A stretch of 64,000 nucleotides of DNA from Pseudomonas fluorescens (GTDB lineage Bacteria; Pseudomonadota; Gammaproteobacteria; Pseudomonadales; Pseudomonadaceae). The position numbers were made by a program, and so were the translations under genes. The stretch lies in contig NZ_CABVIX010000004.1 in assembly GCF_902498185.1 (NCBI RefSeq), positions 248,001 to 312,000 of the forward strand. The letters are read 5' to 3'. The notes below the pieces were generated by a model, which did not search any database, had not been told where the DNA came from, and saw only the letters and a list, made by a program, of their open reading frames with translations. Below, in pieces: positions 35,915-43,738 of the stretch (position 1 is the stretch's first letter; every line of letters begins with the position of its first letter).

Positions 35915-36910
35915 ATGCAGTACGTCAAGCTGGGAACCACAGGCCTGGATGTCTCGAAACTGTGCCTGGGCTGCATGACCTTCGGCGAGCCGGATGCCGG
36001 CACTCATCCCTGGACGCTGGGCGAGGATGCCAGCCGGCCGATCATCCGCCATGCCGTCGAGCAGGGCATCAACTTCTTCGACACCGCCAACAGCTACTCG
36101 GCAGGTACCTCCGAGGTGATCCTGGGCAAGCTGCTGAAGGAATTCACCCGCCGCGACGAGACCGTCATCGCCACCAAGGTCTACTTCCCGGCCAACATGT
36201 GGGAAGGCGCCACCCGGCCCAACGAGCAAGGCCTCTCGCGCAAGGCAATCCTCTCCAGCATCGACGCCAGCCTGACCCGCCTGGGCGTTGACCATGTCGA
36301 CCTGTACCAGATCCACCGCTGGGACTACGGCACGCCGATCGAGGAAACCATGGAAGCGCTGCACGACGTGGTCAAGGCAGGCAAGGCCCGCTACATCGGC
36401 GCCTCCTCCATGTACGCCTGGCAGTTCGCCAAGGCCCAGCAGGTGGCCGCGGCCAATGGCTGGAGCCGCTTCGTCTCCATGCAGAACTACCTCAACCTGG
36501 TCTACCGCGAGGAAGAGCGCGAGATGATCCCGATGTGCATTGACCAGGGTGTCGGCCTGATGCCGTGGAGCCCGATGGCACGAGGCCGCTTGACCCGGCC
36601 GCGCGGCGAGCAGACCGCACGCACGCGCAGCGATGTTTCCGGCCAGTCGTTCTACGAGGGCACTGAGGCCGAAGACGGCCGTGTGATTGACGTGGTCGAG
36701 CAGATCGCCAAGGAGCGCGGCGTGCCGATGGCGCAGATCGCCCTGGCGTGGGTGCTCGGCAAGCGTGGGGTTTCGTCGCCGATCGTGGGCGCATCGAAGG
36801 TCTCACAGCTCGATGACGCCATTGCGGCGCTCGACCTCACGCTCGCCGAGGCCGAGGCCGCGCGGCTCGAGGCACTGTACGTGCCGCATGCGGTTGTCGG
36901 GTTCAAATAA
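35915..36910 (+). CDS. Aldo/keto reductase
   Basis: A 331-residue NADPH-dependent aldo/keto reductase of the YajO/Tas-like bacterial group. The catalytic tetrad is visible: D56 and Y61 in FFDTANSYSAG, K88 in IATKVYF, H134 in YQIHRWDYG. The nucleotide-binding C-terminal segment contains SSPIVGASKVSQLDDA. I start it at 35915, six bases after GAGGAG, giving the family start MQYVKLGTTGLDVSKLCLG. The substrate cannot be inferred. It converges with the sugar-porter gene. Confidence 0.92.
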   Translation: MQYVKLGTTGLDVSKLCLGCMTFGEPDAGTHPWTLGEDASRPIIRHAVEQGINFFDTANSYSAGTSEVILGKLLKEFTRRDETVIATKVYFPANMWEGATRPNEQGLSRKAILSSIDASLTRLGVDHVDLYQIHRWDYGTPIEETMEALHDVVKAGKARYIGASSMYAWQFAKAQQVAAANGWSRFVSMQNYLNLVYREEEREMIPMCIDQGVGLMPWSPMARGRLTRPRGEQTARTRSDVSGQSFYEGTEAEDGRVIDVVEQIAKERGVPMAQIALAWVLGKRGVSSPIVGASKVSQLDDAIAALDLTLAEAEAARLEALYVPHAVVGFK

Positions 36911-36921
36911 GCAGCAGCTTG

Positions 36922-36946
36922 GCGAGGCAGACAAAGGCTGCCTCGC
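36922..36946. terminator. Hairpin between convergent aldo/keto reductase and MFS genes
   Basis: A 9-bp perfect stem (GCGAGGCAG / CTGCCTCGC) with a seven-base loop sits in the 43-bp gap between two converging genes. No T-run is obvious. Confidence 0.5.
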
Positions 36947-36953
36947 GCCTGGC

Positions 36954-38375
36954 TTACAACTCCCGCTTCATATGCTTCTCGATCTGCTCCAGCGACTTCC
37001 CTTTCGTCTCTGGAAGGCACAGGAACACAAACGCCAGCGACGCCAGGTTGATCACCGCGAACACGAAGAACGTGGGATTACCCAATGCTTGCACTGCAAT
37101 CGGGAAGCTGAACGCGACCGTTGCGTTGAACAGCCACTGCATCGAAACAGCAGTGCCCGCCAGTACCCCCCGGACTTGCATCGGGAACAACTCGGACATC
37201 AACAGCCAGTACACCGGTGCGATACACATCTGCATGAAGAACAGGAACACGAGAATACAGGCCAGCGCGGTGTAGCTCTGGGTGAGGTTCTGCGGCATGA
37301 ACTGCAACACGCAACCCAGTGCGGCCTGCATGAGAATCACCGCCACCAGTCCTGTCATCAGCAGGTGCCGCCGGCCATAGCGACCAATGGCCCATATGCC
37401 CATGAGCGTGGCTGCAACCGAAACGACCCCGTTGCCGATGGTGGCCGTCAGCGCGGCGTTGGTGCCCATGCCAGTATTCTTGAGGATGAGGGGCGTGTAG
37501 TACATGAAGGCGTTGACGCCTGTGAATTGCGCGGTGAAGCCCAGGCCGATGCCAATCAACAGCAACTTGATGACCCACCCCTGACGTAGCAGCTCTTTCT
37601 TCGAGGGGCGGTTTCGGGCTTGTTCGTCCTGAACCTTCATCTCCTCGATTTCTCGCTGCGCATCGGCCTTGGTATCGCGCAACTGTTCCAGCACCTGTTG
37701 CGCTTCATCGAAGCGCCCCTTGGAGGCGAGCCAGCGTGGCGAGCCTGGTACGAAGAAGGTCCCGACGAGCAGCAGCACACCCGGCACCATGGCGATTGCG
37801 AGCATGTAGCGCCAGATATCCGGTGTATGCAGCAACGCCGCCATGACGGCGCTCAGCGTGTAGGCGAGCAGTTGGCCACTGACGATCATCAGTTCATTCC
37901 GGCTGACCAGCCTGGCCCTGCGTGAAGCACCGGCAATTTCAGCGATGAACACGGGCACTGTCGCCGAGCCCCCGCCCACCGCGACCCCCAGTACGAACCG
38001 CGCGGCGACCATGAACGCAACCGAGGGCGCAATGGCGGTGGCCAATGCGCCAACAATGAAGAGGACTGCAAGGACGCGAAGAGTGATCCGCCGTCCAAAG
38101 CGGTCGGAGAGGTAGCCACTCGCGAGTGAGCCAAGCGCAGCCCCCACGATCAACGATGCCGTGATCAAACCCTCGGTGAACGCATTCAATCCCAGGCCGC
38201 CCTGATCGGCCGGCAGAGTCATGAACGGCAGCGCGCCTGCGATGATTCCCGTGTCATAACCGAATGCCAGCGCACCCATGGTGGCGACCAGAACAGAGAT
38301 GAAGATGAGCCGGTTCGGGGAGGCTTGTTGTTCACGGGGTAGAGCGTAGGTTGAATAACCGGTATTCGAAGACAT
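36954..38375 (-). CDS. Sugar-porter family MFS transporter
   Basis: A 473-residue inner-membrane symporter of the sugar-porter family (XylE/GalP/IolT type). Signatures: YDTGIIAGALPF in helix 1, GYLSDRFGRR after helix 2, the VPVFIAEIAGASRRARL motif after helix 4, the cytoplasmic PGSPRWLASKGRFDEA, QFTGVNAFMYYTPLIL in helix 7, and PETKGKSLEQIE at the end of helix 12. I start it at ATG 38375; the in-frame ATG at 38420 precedes residues not typical of the family. Substrate probably a sugar or polyol such as inositol, not resolvable. A 17-bp palindrome lies just upstream. Confidence 0.9.
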   Translation of the reverse strand: MSSNTGYSTYALPREQQASPNRLIFISVLVATMGALAFGYDTGIIAGALPFMTLPADQGGLGLNAFTEGLITASLIVGAALGSLASGYLSDRFGRRITLRVLAVLFIVGALATAIAPSVAFMVAARFVLGVAVGGGSATVPVFIAEIAGASRRARLVSRNELMIVSGQLLAYTLSAVMAALLHTPDIWRYMLAIAMVPGVLLLVGTFFVPGSPRWLASKGRFDEAQQVLEQLRDTKADAQREIEEMKVQDEQARNRPSKKELLRQGWVIKLLLIGIGLGFTAQFTGVNAFMYYTPLILKNTGMGTNAALTATIGNGVVSVAATLMGIWAIGRYGRRHLLMTGLVAVILMQAALGCVLQFMPQNLTQSYTALACILVFLFFMQMCIAPVYWLLMSELFPMQVRGVLAGTAVSMQWLFNATVAFSFPIAVQALGNPTFFVFAVINLASLAFVFLCLPETKGKSLEQIEKHMKREL

Positions 38376-38397
38376 GAAGCCAAATCCGAAACGTGGA

Positions 38398-38414
38398 ACT
38401 AGCGTTGTGCTAGT
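38398..38414. promoter_or_regulatory. 17-bp palindrome upstream of the sugar-porter gene
   Basis: ACTAGC-GTTGT-GCTAGT is a perfect 6+6 inverted repeat with a five-base centre, 23 bp upstream of the transporter ATG. Size and place fit an operator for a dimeric repressor. No matching regulator gene is next to it. Confidence 0.45.
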
Positions 38415-38512
38415 GCGCATAGGATTGTGTTAGGGGCGTGTTGAGCGCGGTAGTTCCGTTGACATGGCTGCAAACAAGTGAGGAAGACAGCGAGGCTGGC
38501 GTTCAAAATGAA

Positions 38513-38536
38513 ATAGCCCCGCTGCGGCGGGGCTAT
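38513..38536 (-). terminator. Terminator downstream of the MvaT-family gene
   Basis: A 10-bp stem (ATAGCCCCGC / GCGGGGCTAT) with a four-base loop, followed on the minus strand by TTTCATTTT, lies 22 bp past the MvaT-family stop codon. Confidence 0.85.
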
Positions 38537-38558
38537 GGGAGTGTCGACGCCTGGCTTG

Positions 38559-38927
38559 TTACTTGGCCAGCCAAGACTCGACTTCGCCTGCGCCATATTC
38601 GGCTTTCCAGGCTTTGAGCAACTTGTGATTGCCGCCCTTGGTCTCGATCTGTTCACCGTTGTGCGGGTTCTTGTAAACCTTGACGTCACGGGCCTTGCGA
38701 GTGGCTTTCTGTGGGGCGGCAGCGGCCGGAGCACGACGGCCTGCCTGCGGATCCAGGATATTGACGATCTCGCGCAGGCTAAAGCCATACTTTTCCAGCA
38801 AGGCGCGCAGTTTGGTCTCGAATTCGATTTCAGCCTTGAGTTCCGAGCTGCCCTTCATCACCTCAAGCTCAGCAAGCTGGGCCGCGAGTTTTTGCTCTAG
38901 TTGACGGAATTCTGCCAAACGCGACAT
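38559..38927 (-). CDS. MvaT-family H-NS-like nucleoid protein
   Basis: A 122-residue xenogeneic silencer of the MvaT/MvaU (Tur) family. It has the N-terminal coiled-coil oligomerisation domain (LAEFRQLEQKLAAQLAELEVM...ELKAEIEFETKLRALLEKYGFSLREIVNIL), an Ala/Pro/Lys-rich linker, and the C-terminal DNA-binding domain (KVYKNPHNGEQIETKGGNHKLLKAWKAEYG) whose GGNH loop matches the AT-pincer region. P. putida strains carry several paralogues (TurA-TurE); I do not assign one. It may silence the AT-rich segments nearby. Confidence 0.92.
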   Translation of the reverse strand: MSRLAEFRQLEQKLAAQLAELEVMKGSSELKAEIEFETKLRALLEKYGFSLREIVNILDPQAGRRAPAAAAPQKATRKARDVKVYKNPHNGEQIETKGGNHKLLKAWKAEYGAGEVESWLAK

Positions 38928-39107
38928 AGATAATTTCCTTTAGTTCGGGAGGGACAAATATACAGTAGCAGCAGGGTAAAGGATCTGTCGTGGGTTGTCT
39001 CAGCTTAATTGTTCGAGATTATTGTATGTCTTTCGTTCAACTGCATTAGCTGCAGCTTCGCAAGGGACCGGTATACTGCCCGGCCCACATCCAGATACCG
39101 CGTCGCC

Positions 39108-40073
39108 ATGATCAAACTGCTGTCCGCCCTACTTCTCGCTTTTTCCATAACCACCCCCGCCCACGCAACTCCCCCGTCGACCTTCACCGAAGCCAAGACC
39201 ATTGCCAAACAGAAGATCTACCTCGACCAGGCAAACAGTGCCATGGGCGAACTCTACTGTGGTTGCAAGTGGACCTGGGTCGGCAAGTCCGGCGGCCGGG
39301 TAGACCCCAGGTCCTGCGGCTATCAGACCAGGAGCCAGCAAACCCGCGCTGACCGCACCGAATGGGAACACATTGTCCCGGCCTGGACATTCGGTCACCA
39401 GCGTCAGTGCTGGAACAAGGGTGGACGCAAGCATTGTGTCGATGACGACCCGGTCTTCCGCGCCATGGAAGCCGATCTTTTCAACCTCTATCCGTCCGTG
39501 GGCGAAGTGAACGGCGACCGCAGCAACTTCAACTACGGCATGGTCTCGGGCGTTGCCCCACAGTATGGCCAGTGCAAGACCCGCATCGACTTCCATGAAC
39601 GTGCCGCCGAACCCCGTGACGAGGTCAAGGGACTGGTCGCCCGCACGACGTTCTACATGTTCGACCGGTACAAGTTGAACATGTCACGCCAACAACAACA
39701 GCTGCTCATGGCCTGGGACAAACAGCATCCGGTAAGTACCTGGGAGAAGGAACGCGACCGTCGTATCGCCGCGATCATGGGCCACTCCAACCCCTTCGTG
39801 ACCGGCGAGCGCAGCTGGACACCCGGCTACAAGCCCACGGGCGAAGGCGTGGTCAGCGCCGTGCCGGCGAAAAGTCCGAAGCCTGCAGCGCAGCAGACCG
39901 TGGCCAGCACCTCTCCGGGCGGCGCCATCATCGGCAACAGCAACAGTCACCTGTATCACCTGCCCGTTGGATGCCCCAGCTACGGCAAGGTGTCGGCGAA
40001 GAACCAGGTGATGTTCTACTCCGAGCCCGCGGCGCAAGCGGCGGGGTATCGCAAGGCGGGTAACTGCAAATAG
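39108..40073 (+). CDS. endA: Extracellular/periplasmic endonuclease I with C-terminal Cys domain
   Basis: A 321-residue secreted nuclease. Signal peptide MIKLLSALLLAFSITTPAHA, then an endonuclease I domain (about 30-230) with the catalytic block RADRTEWEHIVPAW, EADLFNLYPSVGEVNGDRSNF and two disulfide-like Cys pairs (LYCGCKW). The C-terminal ~50 residues (IIGNSNSHLYHLPVGCPSYGKVS...AAGYRKAGNCK) resemble the Ada-type metal-binding module seen at the end of other nucleases; E. coli EndA lacks it. The upstream in-frame start at 39009 is rejected because it would precede the signal peptide. Confidence 0.9.
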   Translation: MIKLLSALLLAFSITTPAHATPPSTFTEAKTIAKQKIYLDQANSAMGELYCGCKWTWVGKSGGRVDPRSCGYQTRSQQTRADRTEWEHIVPAWTFGHQRQCWNKGGRKHCVDDDPVFRAMEADLFNLYPSVGEVNGDRSNFNYGMVSGVAPQYGQCKTRIDFHERAAEPRDEVKGLVARTTFYMFDRYKLNMSRQQQQLLMAWDKQHPVSTWEKERDRRIAAIMGHSNPFVTGERSWTPGYKPTGEGVVSAVPAKSPKPAAQQTVASTSPGGAIIGNSNSHLYHLPVGCPSYGKVSAKNQVMFYSEPAAQAAGYRKAGNCK

Positions 40074-40165
40074 AGAGTATCAGGCAGACACCGCCCTGGT
40101 GCCGGAGACGGCTGGGCACTGGCCAAGTGGCGCATGGACCTGCAAGGGCTCGTGCACCATCGGCG

Positions 40166-40354
40166 CTAGCGTTTGTTCTTTTTCTTGTCGATGGTTTTCA
40201 TGCGGGCCGTGGCTTTGTGCACCGTCGCCATTTTCTCGGGGCGTTTCATGCCCCGCCACTTGCGGATTTCCTCGCGGGTCCGGCCGCAGCTCACGCACAT
40301 TTCGCTGTTGAGCTGGCACAGCGAAACGCAGGGGTTTTCAATGTCTTTGGCCAT
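40166..40354 (-). CDS. DUF1289 small Cys protein
   Basis: A 62-residue protein with the DUF1289 signature NPCVSLCQLNSEMCVSCGRTREEIRKW: four Cys in the pattern C-x3-C-x6-C-x2-C, probably metal-binding, then a Lys-rich tail. I start at ATG 40354 (MAKDIENP). Function unknown; widespread in proteobacteria. Its start overlaps the 3' end of the upstream gene by 17 bp, so the two are probably cotranscribed. Confidence 0.85.
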   Translation of the reverse strand: MAKDIENPCVSLCQLNSEMCVSCGRTREEIRKWRGMKRPEKMATVHKATARMKTIDKKKNKR

Positions 40355-40727
40355 GCTTGCCGTCCGCCTTCTGCCGTGAACCCAGTCGCCCTGCCCAGTC
40401 GCCCCCATGCTGGGAAGCGCAGCGCTCCTCCGAGTCGAGCTCGACGTGGGATGTGATGTTCGCGACGACGATGCCGATGTCCTGGAAGGCTGCCAGGGTA
40501 AGCGCCTCGATCCTCCCTGCTTCCTGATTGGCGACAGCGGCGTTCATGCTGTTGTCGCTGTCGAATACCCAGGTCACGACAAGGCTCTGCGGGAACCGGT
40601 CGTAGTCCACCCGATGGGTCAGCCAGGTAAAACCGATGATTTCACTTTTGGCCGTTTCGCAGGCATGGGTAAGCGCGCGCACCAGTTCGCGCTCGATGCC
40701 TGAGTGCTTTCGTTTCGAGGAGGCCAT
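40338..40727 (-). CDS. Conserved hypothetical protein
   Basis: A 129-residue soluble protein starting MASSKRKHSGIERELVRAL. Visible features are an N-terminal amphipathic helix (VRALTHACETAKSEIIG), a beta-rich middle (GFTWLTHRVDYDRFPQSLVVTWVFDSD) and a Cys/His-containing tail. I do not recognise the family. It overlaps the DUF1289 gene by 17 bp, which supports it being a real gene. An in-frame ATG at 40775 is less likely. Confidence 0.65.
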   Translation of the reverse strand: MASSKRKHSGIERELVRALTHACETAKSEIIGFTWLTHRVDYDRFPQSLVVTWVFDSDNSMNAAVANQEAGRIEALTLAAFQDIGIVVANITSHVELDSEERCASQHGGDWAGRLGSRQKADGKHGQRH

Positions 40728-40910
40728 GTGCCGCTCCGCCGGTGGATATCCAGACGCGTGCCGCACTGTCGGCACGCTGTTGCAGCGCGCAAGCCTGAGG
40801 CATCAGGCGGCGTTTGCCAATCGCCGTCGCCTGAACGAGGCGGATCCGACGAAACCACTGATGGCAGAAAGGTGTCTAGACGTTCAAGCCCATTGGAAGT
40901 GAGTAATCCC

Positions 40911-40997
40911 ATGTTGAAATTTCTAGGCGGTACCGTTGGTGTGATTTTCCTGATTGGCCTGATCGTGGTGATCGCGCTGTTCAAGCTGGTGTTCTGA
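40911..40997 (+). CDS. 28-residue single-pass membrane peptide
   Basis: ATG 40911 follows AAGTGAG by seven bases and opens a 28-codon frame (MLKFLGGTVGVIFLIGLIVV..., ending ALFKLVF) that is almost entirely one transmembrane helix flanked by Lys. This is the profile of bacterial small membrane proteins. Downstream there is no hairpin I can call. Function unknown. Confidence 0.55.
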   Translation: MLKFLGGTVGVIFLIGLIVVIALFKLVF

Positions 40998-41080
40998 GGG
41001 TTCGGAAGGAAGACGGGGCAGTTTGCGGGCGTATCGCTTACTGCCTTCGTTGGTACGACAGGGGAGCATTCAAAGCGGCG

Positions 41081-41665
41081 CTACGAGAGCACGATTGAGT
41101 TGCGCGCCTGGTGGCGGTCAGCGAGTCGCATCACTTCTTGAGCACATTTCTCAATGCTGTCTCTTGCCGTGTGCAGCACCAGATCAGGTTGCACCGGCGG
41201 TTCGTAGGGCGATGTTATACCGCTGAACTGCTTGATCTCTCCGGCTCTGGCCCGGCGATACAAACCTTTCACGTCTCGTTGTTCACATTCATCCACGCTG
41301 GAGTCGCAATAGATCTCGTAGAAGTGCCCCGATGGGATCAACTGCCTGGCTCGCTGGCGGTCGCTGGCGAAAGGTGAGATCAGGGCCACCAGCACAATCA
41401 ATCCAGACTGCACGAGAATTGCGGACATCTCGGCGGTGCGCCGAATGTTCTCCTGACGATCCTCGTTGGAAAAACCGAGATCGCTGCACAGCCCCCCGCG
41501 CAAGATATCACCATCCAGGATCACCGTTTGACAGCCCTTTTGACGCAGGAGAAGTTCGACGGCATTGGAAAGCGTCGACTTGCCTGAGCCCGACAGCCCT
41601 GTAAACCAGAGTACCGCAGGGACGTGTGCATGCATCAGCGCTTCCCTCACGGGCGCAGAACTCAT
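41081..41665 (-). CDS. cysC: Adenylylsulfate (APS) kinase
   Basis: CysC phosphorylates APS to PAPS, the sulfate donor for sulfotransferases. The 194-residue protein has the P-loop GLSGSGKST (23-31), the APS-binding stretch ILDGDILRGGLCSDLGFSNEDRQENIRR, and VALISPFASDR. It is a stand-alone kinase, not the CysNC fusion usual in Pseudomonas sulfate assimilation. Its ATG overlaps the stop of the sulfotransferase gene (ATGA), so it is likely to supply PAPS for it. GC is low (near 40-50%), suggesting transfer. Confidence 0.9.
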   Translation of the reverse strand: MSSAPVREALMHAHVPAVLWFTGLSGSGKSTLSNAVELLLRQKGCQTVILDGDILRGGLCSDLGFSNEDRQENIRRTAEMSAILVQSGLIVLVALISPFASDRQRARQLIPSGHFYEIYCDSSVDECEQRDVKGLYRRARAGEIKQFSGITSPYEPPVQPDLVLHTARDSIEKCAQEVMRLADRHQARNSIVLS

Positions 41666-42587
41666 GGCTTTATCCCGTAACGGTCGAGCTCTTTATTGTC
41701 GAGCAGGCTATCGCCAAACAACGTGGTCTTGATCAGGGGACGGGCTTGCTCCAGATCGTATCGGAAGACCGATCGTAGAAGATCGAACGAGGAGTGACTG
41801 AAGTCTGGTTTTGCTTCGTCGATCTCGATCTTCTCGCCGCTGAAGCTGATGGGTACTTCTGAGGTGACAACAGGCATTTCAAAAACGCTTTCAACGAAGC
41901 GCTGCCTCAGATCGGTATTTTCAAGCTTGCTGACCGAGACAACTGCAATATCCGAAGGCTGAAATTTCTCCAGAAGCGTTCGCAACGGATAGTAATAAAA
42001 AGATTGCGTCAAGATAGACATAAACGGCAACTGCCGCCGAGAAAGGTAGAACCCGAGCTCATATTCAACCCTCTCCAGAAAGCTTTGAGCACTGAGCCTG
42101 GCGATCTCCTCCGCCACATAGCGCTCAACTATGTGGTGTGAACGTCGAGGAAAATATTTGCAGGTAGCAGCCTGATAGATGCCGACCACCGCTGCTGATT
42201 TGACTGCCTCAGGTTGACTGCTTCTGGCTGCGTTGACCTGAGAAAAGTAATCTCCTATGAGGGACCCTCAATGCCCACAACCTTCTTCATCTTGTACGAG
42301 CTCCACAGCCGCTCGAACTGATTCCTGAGACAAAGCACTATTCGTGTTTCATCCTCTGGCAGTCTTTGGACAGCCGCCGGGTCTCCCGCATAGCCTACGC
42401 TGGCATCCAGCAAAGGCAGAGCGGATGTACGCGTTTTCATCGCGTCAGGCTGATCGTTGGCGTAGAGAAAAGGCTCTTTTACTCCCGGTACACGATCCTC
42501 TACCAACCCATTGATCAGCATCCAATCGGAAAGCGCCGTTGTGCCACATTTCTCGAACCCGGCGATAAAAATATTTTTGACTGGCAT
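41662..42587 (-). pseudogene. PAPS-dependent sulfotransferase, split by a one-base frameshift
   Basis: Two minus-strand frames join into one sulfotransferase. The N-terminal piece (42587-42255, 110 residues, MPVKNIFIAGFEKCGTTALS) has the PAPS 5'-phosphosulfate loop and part of the 3'-phosphate site (VLCLRNQFERLWSSYK). The C-terminal piece continues in another frame from about 42254 (GDYFSQVNAARSS...) to the stop at 41662. The whole span is 926 nt; adding one base restores 308 residues, normal for the family. The likely site is the CCC run (GGG at 42261-42263), where a fourth C gives EGPLIGDYFS. The C-piece stop overlaps cysC. A sequencing error at the run cannot be excluded. GC about 40% over 41941-42000 by hand count. 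Confidence 0.82.
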
Positions 42588-42739
42588 GGATCACTCTTAG
42601 CTGAATTCAAGAAGAGTAGCTTCCTTGGACGTATCCAAAATAGCAACCTGCCCCTTACAGCTATATCCAAAGCGACCGTTTTTTCGTGTTACTTAAGAAC
42701 CTTGCGGACAGTCTCGTCGGCAGGGCTCGACATCCTCCT

Positions 42740-43507
42740 CTACGCCCACCCCTCAAGTCGCAATGTGGCTCGAACCAGACGCTGTTCTTCGCCTTCAATT
42801 TCCTTGAGGTTTTCGCAGATGCTCTGGATATGCGCAATCGCCGCCTTGCGTGCCTGCTCTGGCATGCGTCCGGTCACGGCGTTGTAGAGGCGTGCATGGT
42901 GCCGATCGATCTGACGCTTTTGCGGTTCGCGGTGATAAAGGTTGTTGACCGAAGCAAAGACCGTGTTGAGCAGCAAATCCGTCAGCGAGCGCAACGTTTG
43001 CACCAGCACGGGATTGTGCGAAGCCTCGCAGATAGCGAGATGGAAGGCATGGTCGAGCTGAGCGTGTCGGGATGCGTCCAACGATCGCGAGTGCGCATCG
43101 ACCAAGGCTTCATAGCTGCGGGTGATAAGGACAAAATCAGCGTCTGTGCCGCGCAGGGCCGCCAGACGAGCAGACTCCCCTTCAAGCAAGCTACGGACCT
43201 CGAACAAATCATAGAGTGTTCGAGGCTGCGAACTGAACAAGTGCATCAATGGTGAGGTTGCACCGTGCCCCGAAAGGTTGGCGACGAATGATCCTTTACC
43301 CTGCTCCGTCTCGATGATCCCGCGAGCGCGTAGCAGCTTCAACCCCTCGCGAAGGGCTGTGCGGGATACGCCAAGTTTTTCCGTAAGACGACGCTCCGAG
43401 GGCAACAGCTGACCAGTCCTGAGCACACCGTCAACGATCAGACGTTCGATTCGCTCGCAGACCACATCGGCCACTTGCAGATTTCGCTTGGTACCTTCGC
43501 CGTCCAT
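42740..43507 (-). CDS. glcC: GntR/FadR-family regulator of the glycolate operon, GlcC
   Basis: GlcC activates glc genes in response to glycolate. The 255-residue protein has an N-terminal GntR winged helix (ADVVCERIERLIVDGVLRTGQLLPSERRLTEKLGVSRTALREGL) and a C-terminal FCD effector domain with metal-ligand-like residues (LDHAFHLAICEASHN, HHARLYNAV). I start at ATG 43507. It is divergent from glcD over 231 bp that hold two TGGT-N3-ACCA sites. Confidence 0.93.
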   Translation of the reverse strand: MDGEGTKRNLQVADVVCERIERLIVDGVLRTGQLLPSERRLTEKLGVSRTALREGLKLLRARGIIETEQGKGSFVANLSGHGATSPLMHLFSSQPRTLYDLFEVRSLLEGESARLAALRGTDADFVLITRSYEALVDAHSRSLDASRHAQLDHAFHLAICEASHNPVLVQTLRSLTDLLLNTVFASVNNLYHREPQKRQIDRHHARLYNAVTGRMPEQARKAAIAHIQSICENLKEIEGEEQRLVRATLRLEGWA

Positions 43508-43517
43508 TAGACCTCCA

Positions 43518-43532
43518 ACTGGTATGACCAGT
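43518..43532. promoter_or_regulatory. GlcC-type operator next to glcC
   Basis: ACTGGTATGACCAGT is a perfect inverted repeat with the TGGT-N3-ACCA core of FadR-group GntR operators. It is 10 bp upstream of the glcC start codon, so it probably mediates autoregulation. Confidence 0.7.
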
Positions 43533-43626
43533 CCCACCAGGCAGACCCGGTACGATAAGTGTGAGTTATATCTATCTGTTTAATATCGATTTTTTCCGTA
43601 AACATGGAAAACCTCCAAAAAAAAAC

Positions 43627-43637
43627 TGGTTCGACCA
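43627..43637. promoter_or_regulatory. Second GlcC-type operator, nearer glcD
   Basis: TGGTTCGACCA repeats the TGGT-N3-ACCA core of the site at 43518-43532. It lies about 100 bp upstream of glcD in an AT-rich stretch that should contain the glcD promoter. Confidence 0.6.
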
Positions 43638-43738
43638 CACAAACAATACATGGACAGTAGATCGCCTCGGTCCAATGATGCAAGCCAGTTGGATACGCAA
43701 ACAGACCTCTTATAAAAACAACCGAGTGTCGTGCAACG

